From assembly GCA_964017065.1 (NCBI GenBank), contig OZ024792.1, positions 6,753,754 to 6,817,753 on the forward strand: a stretch of 64,000 bases of DNA, written 5' to 3'. The stretch is from Haliclona indistincta. Taxonomy: Eukaryota; Porifera; Demospongiae; Haplosclerida; Chalinidae. Of this stretch, positions 26,833 through 39,451 are shown piece after piece. The number at the start of each line of letters is the position of its first letter. Positions within the stretch are counted from its first letter, which is position 1. The notes beneath the pieces are model-generated. The model saw only the letters and a program-made list of their open reading frames with translations, was not told the DNA's origin and did no database searches. A program made the position numbers and the translations under genes.

Positions 26833-29800
26833 TTACGGTTTAAGTGATCCAGAAGTTTTTTCAAGTATTTGATGAACATCGAGTGATTCGCCTGTACCAA
26901 AGAGATCAGTACTATCATGCTGTATTTGATGCTACTACTGACCGTGTGGTATTCCATGTCCTTCCGAGAGGCCTAAACGGTTCGAGGGCGTCACACAATC
27001 CATGGTGACCTCCTTGCGCAATACCGAATCGACATCAACAGAGCTGAAAAATGCCACACTCTACAGGACAGAGTAGCTAGGACAGATTTCTCTTCGAGTA
27101 ATACTCACCTGAGGAAGGTCCTTCATGCCTAGCTTGTATGAGAACATGGATCTTGTGAGGAGGTTAGAGATCTGCAGCGCCAGCGCTGCTCTGTATCGAT
27201 CTTCACTCCGAACCAAGTAGCGAACCTCGTCATGAATACTGATGCAAAACCTCCCATCAATGTCGTACGTGTCCATGAGCCATTTCATGCAGACCAGAGT
27301 GAGGTGAAGATAATCCACAGCAGAGGATTGTACCGCCCAGTTCACACGACTTGTGACAAACTGTACAAGAGTAAGCTAGCAACGACAAAGAACCAGATAC
27401 TACTGCTGTACCTCATTTTTGACATTCAATGGGCTGAGAGCTTGAGAGATCTTACAACCAAGAACAGGTGTCTCCGGGTAATGCTCAGATGAAAGAGCAA
27501 GCTCTTCGAGTTTGTTGAATGTGTAAGACTCGCTCCCTCCACTCCAGTAAGTACTCTTCACCACTTTCCAGAGCTTTCTAGAATAAGTAAATAAAATAAG
27601 GACATGTGACAGAATCAAAGCTCACCCGTTGTTTTGTTTGATGTGATCTCTCAGAAGTGTGAGATTGGGTCCATCTAGAGACAAGTCATCACCAACAGAC
27701 AGATTCAGCTTCTTGGCTTCTCTAACAGCTTTCATAGTGAGAATATACCTACGCACAGACAGAAAAACAAACTCTTCATTTCTACAGAGAATGTATCTCA
27801 TACACACACCTTCGCACACCCTTTGTAACTGAATATAACTGGGTTGCTTTTTCTGTTACCTCAGCTCCGCTGAGAGACGGATTAAATTGTTTCAACAGCA
27901 GCTCCACAAATGGTCTCCCGGCTCCATAAAACCTGCCATAGTTCAATATCTGGGAGCAAAAAATTAATCATAAACTGGCTGCACTCACATAGTGTTGTTT
28001 TAGTAGCCAGATTCCATTTTGGTATTAGTATTAGTATTTTCCTCAGGATAAATTTATTCTAGTTTTAGTTTCAGTTATAGTAACTAGTACATTCATGGAA
28101 TGGCAGGGGCGAGCCTGAGCATTGATATAATTTAGCCTTGTTAGTGTGTAACATATAAGTAGGTATACTTACAGCATGTATTTGCCTCGCACATAAATAA
28201 AATTCATTAATAGTAACAATTTATTATCTATCTTCCTCTGTTGTGTTCTTTCATTGATAATTAACCAAAACCATCTCTTTGGAGTCAGAAGTTGTTGCTA
28301 GTATTAAAATATACTATTCTGCTCTCTCTAAATACTTTTTCTATGACAATTTTGCATGGCTGTACCAGTAGCAAAAAAAGCTTCAACGGTACCAACCAAA
28401 AGAAAAGACAAACATCATGAGTTATTAGATTAAATTAGATAGATAGCCACGAATGTCTCTCTTGAAAACAGAGAGGGATGAAGCGGAGACAATCTCAGCA
28501 GGTAATTAGTTTAACACTGAGTGTCCGGGAAAAAGGAGGAGTCATAAGCAAGACATGTCTTAGCATTGAGTCAATAACTATAACCTATGTTCTTCAGTTT
28601 CTGAAGACAGTCTTTTGTTAGCCCTTTCACGAAGGTGTGAAACTCTGTTTGCTCAATTATTTGTAATGGAGAGTAAATACAGCGCGGGATTATATGGGCC
28701 GAGTAGCAGTGGTGCGGGGGAGTCTCTCTTCAAGTTCACGCTGTCTGCGCTTCCTCTCCCGCGCCAAAGCCCTGGTTCTTGCTCAGTGCAGCGTCAGTCA
28801 CAGTATCGCTGATGAGGGCGCCGTGTGCATCATGATTCATGGAAAAGCGAGATGGGAAGGCGAATCGTCCATTTTGCAGTCGAGTTATGAAAGAACGTCA
28901 AGTAGTTATGAAAGAACGTCAAGTAGTTATGAAAGAACGTGCAATCCCGGGGCCTTGCAATTGCTGCCCTCGTGGCCCTCGCATACAATACTACAGTATG
29001 GGCCTCGCCATATGGATTGAAAAGGACAAACGCTACCCCGTGACAGATAGATACATAGATAGATACATTCCCCGCCGCGTGGGCCATTGTGCCAATCAAT
29101 GTGGGGCTCGCTCAGGCTCGCCCCAATTACTTCTCATTGTTTTAGTTATAGTATTAGTATAGTATACTATAACACAATTAATTTGGTTTTAGTTTTAGTA
29201 TACCATATTGAATTATAGTTTTGGTATAAAATTGGGCATTCTACTAAGAGATTTGTAGAGGCCCCGACTAAGATTTGTATGCATTTAATTTAGGAGAGGA
29301 TAACTCAACTGTTTTAGGGTAATTTCACCCCAAGGAATAAGATGTGATATGTGCCAAATTGTCTATCCACTGCGAAATACCCGAAAATGACCACGCCCTT
29401 TTATCGGCAGTGTCACTAACAATAATTGCTCTATCTTCTTAACCATTTTTAGTAACCTACTTTCTAGCAACTGTTCTAAGGTAATATGACCCTAAGGAAT
29501 GTATTGGGATGTATTCCAAAACCAATATTCACTGCAAAAAAAAAACAGCTACACCTTTTTCAGAAATACATTAACATGTCTATTTTAAAGTGTTTAATAT
29601 TAATAATTATTTTTAAGATTCTTATGGTTTGAAAACAGTACTAGTACAGGGTATTACCAACAAAAAGACACAATTTATTCACTTGAGGAGTCACTTAAAT
29701 ATAAACTTATATTAGGCAGTATTTTAAAATGATGTTCACAAAAATTATGTTATTCAGAGATAGGGTTTTTGCTTACAGTATTTGCAACACTTGATTCCAG

Positions 29801-32800
29801 CTGCAGCGACATATCCATTCTTGTGGGCACATTTACCACATGTACCACATTTACCACATTATCATCAGGAATGTCTTCAGGCTTGGAGGTAACAATACAT
29901 GTACCAGGAACTATTAAATTTTCTTTGTGAAACCATATGACTCAGCGTTCATTTCTAAACCATCTTTAAGTGGGGCGCCCTTTGAATATGCTTTCTTGCA
30001 TTGGCTGACGTGCAGGGAATTTTCTCAAAGTCCATTTTGAGGGAATTGCTATTAAAAGCAGCAAGACGCAAGTCATCAAATGTTTCCAAGTCTTTCGTTG
30101 GCTTGAGACACCTTACTAGATAATTTTCTGCTCTGTCAACTCTGAGTTGTTATAGACTTGAAGTTCTGTATCAGTGCTAAATTATTGTGGATAGCTTTCA
30201 TTGCTGCATGCTTCGTTGAAATCTTGCTAGTTGTATCACATCCATTCAGAGCACGGAGTGCAGGGAGACACCTTCCAAGCTTGTCCCCAGTGCTGTATAG
30301 TAAGGTGTCTCAAGCCAACAAAAGACTTGGAAACATTTGATGGCTTGCGTCTTGCTGCTTTTAATAGCAATTCCCTCAAAATGGACTTTGAGAAAATTCC
30401 CTGCACGTCAGCCAATGCAAGAAAACATATTCAAAGGGCGCCCCACTTAAAGATGGTTTAGAAATGAACGCTGAGTCGTATGGTTTCACAAAGAAAACTT
30501 AATAGTTCCTAGTATTGTTGTTACCTCCAGGCCTGGAGACCTTCCTGATCCTTGTACATGTGGTAAATGCGCCCACAAGAATGGATATGTCGCTGCAGGG
30601 TAGCTGGAATTAAGTGTTGCGAATACTGCAAGGTGAATCCTGCAAAACCCTATCACTGAATAACTTAAATAATTTTTGTGAACATCATTTTAAAATACTG
30701 CCTAAGTTTATATTTAAGTGACTCCTAAAGTTAATAAATTGTGTCTTAATACCCTGTACTTGTACTGTTTTCAAACCATCAGAATCTTAAAATATTAAAC
30801 TCTTTAAAATAGACATGTGAATGTATTTCTGAAAAAGGTGTATCTGTTTTTTTGCAGTGAATATTGGCTTTGGAACACATCCCAATACATTCCTTAGGGT
30901 CATATTACCTTAGAACAGTTGCTAGAAAGTAGGTTACTAAAAAATGGTTAAGAAGATAGAGCAATTACATTATTGTTAGTGACACTGCCGATGGCCATTT
31001 TCGGGTATTTTGCAGCGGATAGACAATTTGGCACATATCACATCTTATTCCTTGGGGTCAAATTACCCTAAAATAGTTGAGTTATCCTCTCCTAAATTAA
31101 ATGCATACAAATCGTAGTCAGGGCCTAGACTAAAGTACACATGTACAGTCACAGCAGTTTTTATTTTGCCTAAGAAATACTTCTCGCTCTAAGTTTAAAT
31201 CTGTTAGTCAATTTCGCTTTCCAGTTGTAGCTTCTCCTGCTGTCGAAAAAACACTCTACCGGGGCTGAGGAAGCTAGACACTAAAACTAAATGAAAAACA
31301 ATTTAGTTATGGTTTAGTTTGCAGTGAGAATTTACTTATAGTTCTAGTTTTAGTTTAGTACAGCCATGATTGATCATTTTAGTATTAGTATTAGTTTAGT
31401 ATACTAAAACAAAATACTCTCTAGTATAAGGTGTTTTAGTTTTAGTATTAGTATACCAATACAACACTACACTCACACATACCTTTGCTTGGTCTCTGTT
31501 GATGCCGATAGTACGAGCTGTGGTGCTGTGCAGATCCGTTCCCTCTGATTTGTTACCCTGCAGTGTCATCCAGCTTAGTGCAGTACAACCTAGGAATAAC
31601 CTCAACTGATACTCAATGATAGACTAGTGTCCACTCACCGTGCAGTCCGGTGAAATTGGTGTCTCCAAGTATAGATGCTATCCACAGTTCCTGACTGTCT
31701 ACATCAGCTCCCACCAGGTGATAACCAGGAGGAGCTCTTACCAAGCTCTTCAGTTCTGAACCAACACGACTCTCCTGTGTAAGATACTAATGGTCAGTGT
31801 GATCAGCATTGCGCACACACCTTAGCGTTGCTTGCTGTCAGCCATGTTGCTTCAACAGCTCTTCGTGTGACAGTGCCTGCAACCCTCACCATTGGTAATA
31901 TACATCCTTGACTACAGTAGCTCTCAGGATCGTGCCAAACCACAAACTGATCACTGCTCAGAAAACAACCTATCATAATTATTGCAGCTGACAGTGATCA
32001 TGCTCACAGGATTCTACTCCTGGCTGAGCGCCAGAAGGAGATAGCCGAATTGAGCTGGAGGATCTTAGATCCATGCCTACCAGCTGAAGACGTGAGTATA
32101 CCTCCCTCCATTTTGTGTATATAGTCCTTAGACAATGGACTACCACAATTAGCACGAGGACCATTCTGTAAAATGATAATAATTATAAACTGATTCGACC
32201 TGTCTTACCTTGTGAGGGATTTTATAGAAATAGTACTTTCTTTCATTCAGTGTGAGAATGTCATTGGGCTTGACTTTGGGGTCCTTCTTTTGCTTAGTAA
32301 GCGGCTGACTCTCTTCATATTGTGAGAGATTAGTTCCTGATTCACCAGCTTCAGACAGTATTTCATCAGAGATTTCGTCCAGAGGAAAATTAAGCGGGCT
32401 GTGGTGAGCAGAGAAGATATAGCAAGATCTCCTTTTTAAAATTAGTACCTCTTGACTTCCTCAACTGTATTGTCACCACCGTCCACAGCTACCAGGTATC
32501 CCCATCCCATTTTTGCGTGCCAGTGAAGTGGGTGACCATTCCATTTCATCCGGAGCAGATAGGGAACTAGCCTCATCTGAGGGCTAATATTAGCAGGACC
32601 AGGCTGCCATGATGGACCATCGAGACGAGGGCAAAGAGCTCTATACCATCTGCAAGAATAGCAATAAGCAACATACGTGCGACAAATGATTATTTTTTTT
32701 TATCTTAGAATTTTTATTATTTACTCACTGAGGGTATCCCGGTAGATGGACATTCCTCTTGATGCAGCTGGGGTCAGTAGAACTGATGAGAAATTTATAC

Positions 32801-34487
32801 TCGGTGTCGTAATCTGTTTCTTCTTCCGTTCCAAGAGATTGAAAGTGCGCTTCTCGTAATTTCTCATCCTCTTTGAGCTGGCGCAGTAGTTTCTCCATCT
32901 GTGTTTTAGTCATTGTCTTGTTCCTGAGTGATTTAACACTCCAGTCTAACTGTGACAACCAAATATCATCCTTGTATCTGAGAAAAAATATCATTCCACA
33001 GTCAAAAATTTGAACTAACTTCTCATTTTTCATAAATCTCGCCGCTTGCTTAGCTACCGACATTAGTTTGACTTTCATCACATGTTGCATGTCCTCGTAC
33101 ATGTATTCACCCCCGGCTACGTACTCCTCCCAGCTCTGGTTCACGGGCAAGATGGCTGAGCCCATCTCGAACATGCCAGCAAGAGTGACAGGGTGGGGAC
33201 AGAAATAACTGAACTTGGGAAATATCGCCTTGAGAAGCTTGTGAGTGCAAACAACATCCTTGGCACAGTAAGTCATAAGATTCTGAGCAAAAGACAACAT
33301 GAGTTTAAGAGAAAGTGTCTGGATTACTAACTTGAAAGTCTTCTCTGATATCACTCATGCTGCCTTCCACAAAGGTACTTCGCTTTGTCTTATCCATATC
33401 GTCTCCATCACAATGCAGCTTGTACGCTTCCTTCAAGCTGTTAGGACTACTCGCCAACATCCATAGCAGTTTCTTCTTGGTCACCTCCTCATCATTGTTG
33501 TCTCTTTTGTTGAAAGCCTTCCAGAGCACCTGTTGATGAGAGGTTTGCCCAGCCACACACACATGCAAGCTGAGTGTATCCAGGAATCTTGTCTTAGGTC
33601 CCTGAGGCAGCACATCACATGTTAGTACACTTGCAATGCATACTTACTGCTAGAAGGTATTGTTCCTTGATCCGAGCTCTGTCGTACGATACATTGTGAC
33701 CCACAATCAGTTTCTCTCTCCAGCTACCAGATGGTGGTTCAGTGGAACCGGACTGAGTCTCCAGAGGGATCATATCGTCTGGAGCAATCCTCTTCCCCTG
33801 AGTGGCGTAGTCCTGGTCTCGCGTCAGTCTGTTGCTAACCCACGAATACCAGCATGTTGGAGAGACGGCAGTAGCCATGGTCGGCAAAGGACCTTCAGAG
33901 ACACACACCTCAGCGTCAAACACCAGTGCATCACTGTCCGGATAGTCAACCGGAGAGCTATTGTTCCCCTCATATTTAGTCCATCCTGGACTATATGACC
34001 ATTTTGTTGGCATAGATGGGAGTCTTGCCTTACATAATCTATCCACTAGAGGCAGATACGGCGCTAACTGCTGTTTTGCTATAGCTCGGAAGTGCTTGTC
34101 TATATTCGTTCCTTCTAATTTAGGAAGCTCAAAGTCAACATCAGGCATGACCGGCACATCTTTCCCCCATAGTCCTTGAGTTTCCAAGTGTTTTCTTGAC
34201 AGTTCGATTTGTTCTGACGTCACTTTACTCTCCTTCGTTCCAAACAAATGATTGTGTAGAGGTTCCGAGAGCATTTGGATTCCCAGTGGGTTGAATCTAG
34301 GCGAGGTTCCGACATTTCTTCGTCTCTCTGAGAGAACTGCTCGTCCAAGCTTGTGGAAGCTCTGACCACGTGGATACATCGTTGACGGAAATATACGGAG
34401 GTGCACCATAATTTCCATGGAAACCACTAACAAACAGCTGAGAGTTGCCGCTTGATTGCGCAACACCAACGCATGCAAGATCTCCAT
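26833..34487 (-). CDS. POLG: Mitochondrial DNA polymerase gamma catalytic subunit
   Basis: Replicates mitochondrial DNA. The start at 34487 gives a hydrophobic, basic N-terminus, then [18 protein letters not shown] as in POLG. Exonuclease motifs: [10 protein letters not shown] (Exo I, metal-binding Asp and Glu), [15 protein letters not shown] (Exo II) and [13 protein letters not shown] (Exo III). Polymerase motifs: [14 protein letters not shown] (A), [11 protein letters not shown] joined across a 3.5-kb intron to [10 protein letters not shown] (B), and [10 protein letters not shown] (C) with catalytic Asp. The C-terminus needs two small exons: [21 protein letters not shown], then a donor ACG|GT near 26955 and an acceptor at about 26890 giving [17 protein letters not shown] and TAA at 26833-26835. 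Reading through that donor would give a premature TAG. Complete and apparently functional. Confidence 0.93.
28883..28940. repeat. 21-bp tandem repeat, nearly 3 copies
   Basis: AGTTATGAAAGAACGTCAAGT is repeated at 28883, 28904 and 28925 (the last truncated) inside the hAT-like element. Confidence 0.9.
29259..31126. repeat. 1.9-kb foldback (inverted repeat) nested in the POLG intron element
   Basis: Arms 29259-30117 and 30299-31126 are reverse complements with scattered substitutions and small indels, around a 181-bp spacer. The ends read AGGCCCCGACTA and TAGTCAGGGCCT. Both arms keep fragments of a coding frame with Cys/His spacing ([15 protein letters not shown] in the right arm) and an [15 protein letters not shown] stretch. 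The left-arm frame runs on further through a Cys-rich tail, while the right arm has a stop. This suggests an inverted duplication of a transposon gene. Confidence 0.85.
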
Positions 34488-34642
34488 AAAAGATAACGAT
34501 TGTTCAGCGCGACTTCACTCCAAAGCAAATTCTCTCTCGACTACGATGATTGATAGTGTATCTGCAGACTTCAACAATCAAGACGGTGGAATTGGATAAC
34601 GAACAAACGACGATCTTCAGCAGTCAATCTGTACCGTACACG

Positions 34643-34858
34643 ATGTGTGCTAACAAGCCAAGCGTTCAGACATTTTCTTCTCCGATCCGTAAGGACGGCT
34701 GGAACCCATCATCACAAGTGAGACACGGCAACGGATCAGCTCCCTGCAGCCAGTGCGGTCAATGGTCTAGCCATCATGTTGTCGTGGAGGAATACTTCCT
34801 GCAAGTTCAGTTCTACTGCTCGATCAAGTGCTATGCAGCTAAACACTTGACAGATTAA
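34643..34858 (+). CDS. Small Cys-containing protein, 71 aa, not recognised
   Basis: The ATG at 34643 opens a 71-codon frame ending TAA at 34856-34858. The peptide contains CSQCGQW and then YCSIKC, a CxxC...CxxxC arrangement that could bind zinc, and a conserved-looking VVVEEYFLQVQF stretch between them. It is divergent from POLG (start codons 155 bp apart) and just upstream of agmatinase. The frame is also open upstream without an ATG. A real small gene is plausible but not certain. Confidence 0.45.
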   Translation: MCANKPSVQTFSSPIRKDGWNPSSQVRHGNGSAPCSQCGQWSSHHVVVEEYFLQVQFYCSIKCYAAKHLTD

Positions 34859-34977
34859 AAAGTAGTATAGAGAATAGACTCTAGAGTTTTTAGTATTAGG
34901 AAAGTTGTTTCAAGTTTGGGTATTGATATTGTAACAGTGTTGTTGTGTTCCGTCTAAGTAAACACAGGGTTCTCCTC

Positions 34978-35988
34978 ATGGCTATAGGGTTGCTGGTACG
35001 AAGCAGTCGAACAAAGCTGCTGCCGACATGCGCTGAAATGCTGCGGTTCAGGGAGCTTCATTGCTCCGCGCCGGTCAGTAGTCGCCAATTCAACCAACCA
35101 CTGTCAGTTGAGAAGATGCCTCGATTTGCTGGAATAGCCACGATGATGCGTCTGCCTCTCCAGGAGGGAGACCCTCAGGGACTGGACGCCTGTTTCTTAG
35201 GAATACCCATGGACATTGGATGCTCGTATCGATCAGGACCACGGCAAGCTCCTAAACAAATTCGTCACGAGTCAGCTTCTTTGCGCGTGTTCAACATGTC
35301 TACCGGTGCGGCACCGTTTGAATCTTTGCAGGTGGCTGACATTGGAGACATTCCAGTGAATCCATTCGATTTGCAGAAAACAATGGAGATCATTACAGGG
35401 TTCTATCGCAAGGTGTTGGCAGCTGATTGCATTCCACTGGCTATGGGAGGAGATCACTTGCTGACTCTTCCGATCCTACGAGCAATGCATGAGAAGCACG
35501 GGAAGATGGGTATGATCCAGGTACCATGCAGTGATTGACTATTTTACATTATAATGAGGATCTTGTCAATAGGTTGATGCACACACAGACACAACGGACA
35601 GCATGTTAGGAGAGAGGGTGACGCACAGTACTCCATTCCGTAGAGCAGTCGAGGAAGGTCTACTCAGTCCTGAGCATGTTGTTCAGATCGGACTACGAGG
35701 GACCACGTATGATAGCACAGATTATGACTGGCCGAGAGAACAGGCAAGCAATAACTAGCTAAATTCCTGAAATGTGATTCATGCTGCTGCTGCTAATGTA
35801 GGGATTTAAAATGGTAAATGCTGAGGATTGCTGGGGAATTTCGCTAAAACCACTCATGGAATCTGTCAGGAAACAGTTGGGAGAAATTCCAGTCTACTTC
35901 ACGTTTGATATTGATGGAATAGATCCTGCCTACTGCCCAGGAACAGGTCAGACCTTGCAACCTACCGTCATGCACTGAACCGGCAATG

Positions 35989-36067
<79 letters not shown>

Positions 36068-36316
36068 TACGAGAAGTGGGTGGTTTGACAGTGATGCAAG
36101 CTCTGGAGATAGTGCGTGGGTGCAAAGGGCTCAATATGATCGGAGGAGACGTAGTAGAGGTATCGTATGCCCAGGCAACGGATTCCTCATTGTTGTTCAT
36201 TCATTCAGGTCAGCCCTGCTTATGACCCAGATGGAACAACGTCAGTAGTAGCAGCCAACCTGCTGTTTGAAATGCTATGCACACTACCGGGAGTCCTATA
36301 CAAGAACCAGAAATAG
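34978..36316 (+). CDS. AGMAT: Agmatinase (ureohydrolase family), probably mitochondrial
   Basis: Hydrolyses agmatine to putrescine and urea using two Mn ions. The ATG at 34978 gives a basic, hydroxylated leader (MAIGLLVRSSRTKLLPTC) typical of mitochondrial import. Then LGIPMDIGCSYRSGPRQAP, AMGGDHLLTLPI, VDAHTDTTD, QIGLRG, TFDIDGIDPAYCPGTG, EVGGLT and DVVEVSPAYDP. The metal ligands are all present: His in GGDH; Asp, His and Asp in DAHTD; two Asp in FDID. Five exons: about 34978-35521, 35573-35745, 35803-35945, 36065-36162 and 36211-36316 (TAG). The acceptor at 36064 is the end of a (CA)n tract. Substrate assignment to agmatine rather than another guanidino compound is by overall similarity. 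Confidence 0.9.
35990..36063. repeat. (CA)n microsatellite ending at a splice acceptor
   Basis: About 37 CA units run directly into ACACAG|GTG, so the acceptor AG of this agmatinase intron is formed at the end of the repeat. Confidence 0.95.
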
Positions 36317-36601
36317 AGAGTATAGCATGACTAACAATCGCATTATCAAGTGATCATGTCTTTTATACAGAGGTCATGTCTTTTACTTCTTGCAAGGAAG
36401 ATTTGAGTGTAAAGCGTCACCTTGCAGTCACTACTGTGTCAAATCACTGGTATTTATTCACACAATGGAGCATGATCAAAGACGTTTTAACGCACTAGTG
36501 CTCCACGCTTTACGCTCTACGATTTACACTTTACCATTGCAAGAAGTAATAAAACAGCTGTATGTAACAATACATCACGATTATAATTAAGCATCAACTT
36601 G

Positions 36602-39272
36602 TTAGTCATTTGGTGTCCAGGGCTTAGCGTTCATTGTTCTATCTATCATTTGCCTGTGGAAATTAAAATCACAATTATAAGTAGCAATCAATAGTTACAT
36701 TGACTTACTCTTCTGCATCTTGTTGTGTGTTGAAATTGGAAATTATCTCGGAAATATTGTCTTCAAAATCTTGTCGGGCAGCATTCTGGTGCTTTTTCTT
36801 TTTGACGCAGTACACAGTGATAGCTATCACCACCAAAGTGAGGATAATAGAAACAGGTACACCGATAGCCACACCCCATATGATAGCAATGACATCAACT
36901 GATGGAGCAGGTACGTGACTTGGTGTTGTGAGAGCGGGCAGCTGTGTGCATTCATTAGTAACATTGAGGTGCTCTCTGAGCACAGTAATGTTGGAGTAGG
37001 ACTCGACCCAACTATCCACGAATCTACTAATGTCGTGATTGTTGATTTCAGTGTTATAGAGAAGGCTGACATTTACGCATCTGTCCGTGGTACTGTGACA
37101 CCTAAAAGAGACAACGATATCAACTGGTGTGAAGTTGCATTGGCAGAGGTCTTCTACAGCAACTGCCACAGCAGAGCTAACACCAAACATCTTAGGAAAA
37201 CGATCTGTCGACTACAATTATAAAAAGTGACATTCACGTGAGACACGCATACATGTTACTTACAATCCAAATTCCACAAAAAGTATTTAGTCCATTCAAA
37301 ATGAAGGATATTCCTCCAAGCTTAGGGACTGCAGGGGAAAAATTTAGTGGTTCATGATACAACAGAGAATCTTACTAACCAATGCATTCTCTCCCATCCG
37401 CAGCTAGTTGTTGGCCGGTAATACAAGCACACCCATAGCCGGTTGAACTGTTACTGCTCAGTAGACAGAGTTGGCTACATCCTCCATTGTTATCATTGCA
37501 AGGGTTTGGCTCGCTAACTGTGACACACACAATAATAGCATAATTATAGCTATGAAGGACTTACTGTAAGCTTGCTTTGAAGGTGCAACAAAGGCCATTT
37601 CATACAATCCATCACCAGTAACAAAACTTCGGATGGGTATAATTTTTGGTGTTTTCAAAGTTGTTGAGTAAAGTGTTTTAGTAACACTGTTAGTCCAATA
37701 GACAGTGTTCTGAAATACATCCAACCCATATGTAGGATTGGAAAGAAGAGATCCAGTGATTATTGTTCTGCGATTTGATCCATTAACCGAAGAGCACTCT
37801 AGTTGATCCTTTTCATTGTCAATCCAATACAGTATCTGTGTGTCTGCATCCAGGGCTAGAGTAACCGGGCTAACAAGACCAGTGCTGTGTATAATACTCC
37901 TTGACGTTCCATCCATTGAAGCACGCTCAACAACTTGTCTTCTTTGATCGACCCAGTACATCCACCTTACAGCAAAACAAAAACAACAAGTACAAAGTGC
38001 TTCTTCTCATCTTCACGGCAAAGTAACAACTGACTTAGTGAGAAAAACACAACTCACTCCTACGCACATGTACTCACCCTCTGATAGGGTCAACTACAAG
38101 GCCTCTAGGTTGCTGTAATGCAGTGTGAACGAGTACTGATCGATTCCTTCCTGTTAATTCAGCTACTTCGATACGAGATGTCCCTACGTCAGTCCAATAC
38201 AGCTTGTCATTAATCCAGTCCACAGCAACAGAGCCTATAATGAGAGCTTCAATGTATAATGTATTATGTACTAGTCACCATTACTTGGTGATATCATGCT
38301 GCTATTGGCAACTAATGTCACTGGAATAGTTTGCAGGTCAGTTTCTAACCAAGTACATGAAATTCTAGGCGATGAGGAGAGATCTGTCCAGAATAGCAAA
38401 TTTTGTCTGTAGGCAAAATCATCACCATCAATAATGCACAATGTTTTAACATACTTCAAATGATAATTGACACTAGTGACATTGATACGAGTAGAGCTAA
38501 AGGATCTACTGCTATTATTGATGGGAATATCAACTTTACGAATGTAGCGCTGGTTAGCTACGACAATGTAGGCTTGGATTGCTACAACAAAGACCAGTCA
38601 AAATCAATAGTGTTAAAATACAGCACTTACCTTCATGAATTATCTCTGAAGTTAGGCTGAACACATTTTCTGTAGCAGTTTGTGAAACTGTAACTCTGCT
38701 GTAGCTGCTAAAACAGTTGGATAAAGCAATAGATCTTCACTCACCTAAACAGAATAGGACCAATGCCGGTCACATCTGGTGCTTTCCAAGTGAGTTCAAC
38801 GGAAGACTCACTTCCAGTAGTGAGGTTGAGAGACACACTATTCTGATATATTATATTATTGTTAGAAAGTGAGAGGTGCCTTGTAGCTAACCAGTGCATC
38901 TGAGCATGATGAATACTGCGTGTTGCTGGATAGGTTGACAAACTGACCAACAATTGTACCATTTAGACTGGTTGCGTGGAGAAGAAATCCAACGAATGAA
39001 GTGTTTCTTGACAGCACAGTGACTATGGTGTATACATGGAGTAAACTAACGTTTTCAATGTACAGAAATCGCTCACTTTGATAGGGCTTTCCTGGAGAGT
39101 ATGTGTACGTAGATTCATTCTGAAATGAGCTGATGTTGACAAAATATGAATCCAAGGCACTAGTAGCAACACTGCCTGGACCATGTGATGGTATAGCTTG
39201 TCGAAGCATACTACAATTGAATGCTTTAGCTCCAGGGGCTAAGACTATAACCCAAACAAAGGTAAGCAACAT
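36602..39272 (-). CDS. Type I membrane protein: Reeler domain, YWTD propeller, EGF, TM
   Basis: The start at 39272 gives a signal peptide ([17 protein letters not shown]). A Reeler-like domain follows ([35 protein letters not shown]). Several LDL-receptor class B repeats form a beta-propeller ([46 protein letters not shown]). An EGF-like module comes next ([23 protein letters not shown]). A membrane-proximal domain of about 100 aa precedes a single TM helix ([22 protein letters not shown]) and a short basic/acidic tail. The final exon (to TAA 36602-36604) gives [16 protein letters not shown]. The combination suggests a cell-surface receptor or adhesion protein. I do not know a named protein with this exact order. 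Confidence 0.75.
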
Positions 39273-39451
39273 TGTGGTAGCGATCAAGTTACGCAAGTAC
39301 GACTGTGAGTTTTGAAAGTAAACTTGCACTTTATATTATGGTTACAATACTATAGAGTGTAATTGAGAATTGAGTAAAATAAACAATCACTATAATGTGA
39401 GATGGAGTTACTGTACAAGAAGCATAATGGGCTATAGGTGTTGCTGCTGAT

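Larger units (their letters stand above)
27990..31469. mobile_element. hAT-like element, 3480 bp, in the POLG motif-B intron
   Basis: The left end reads TAGTGTTGTTTT and the right end is the reverse complement of TAGTGTTGTATT. An 8-bp duplication CACTCACA flanks it exactly (27982-27989 and 31470-31477). Both ends continue into AT-rich TATTAGTATTAG-type subterminal repeats. The host intron is 27950-31482 (3533 bp); removing the element and one duplication leaves 45 bp, the normal intron size here. No transposase was found. A second element, a foldback, lies inside it. Confidence 0.85.

Noticed and set aside
26890..26960. Premature TAG stop after GIPHGQ in POLG
   Set aside because: A GT donor just before it and a good acceptor downstream give [12 protein letters not shown], matching the known POLG C-terminus, so it is an intron, not a mutation.
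30158..30461. Small ORFs in the POLG intron
   Set aside because: They lie in the foldback and are broken remnants of an element gene, not an intact host gene.
35844..36225. Poly His-Thr and Val-Cys frames
   Set aside because: Translation of the (CA)n microsatellite in an agmatinase intron.
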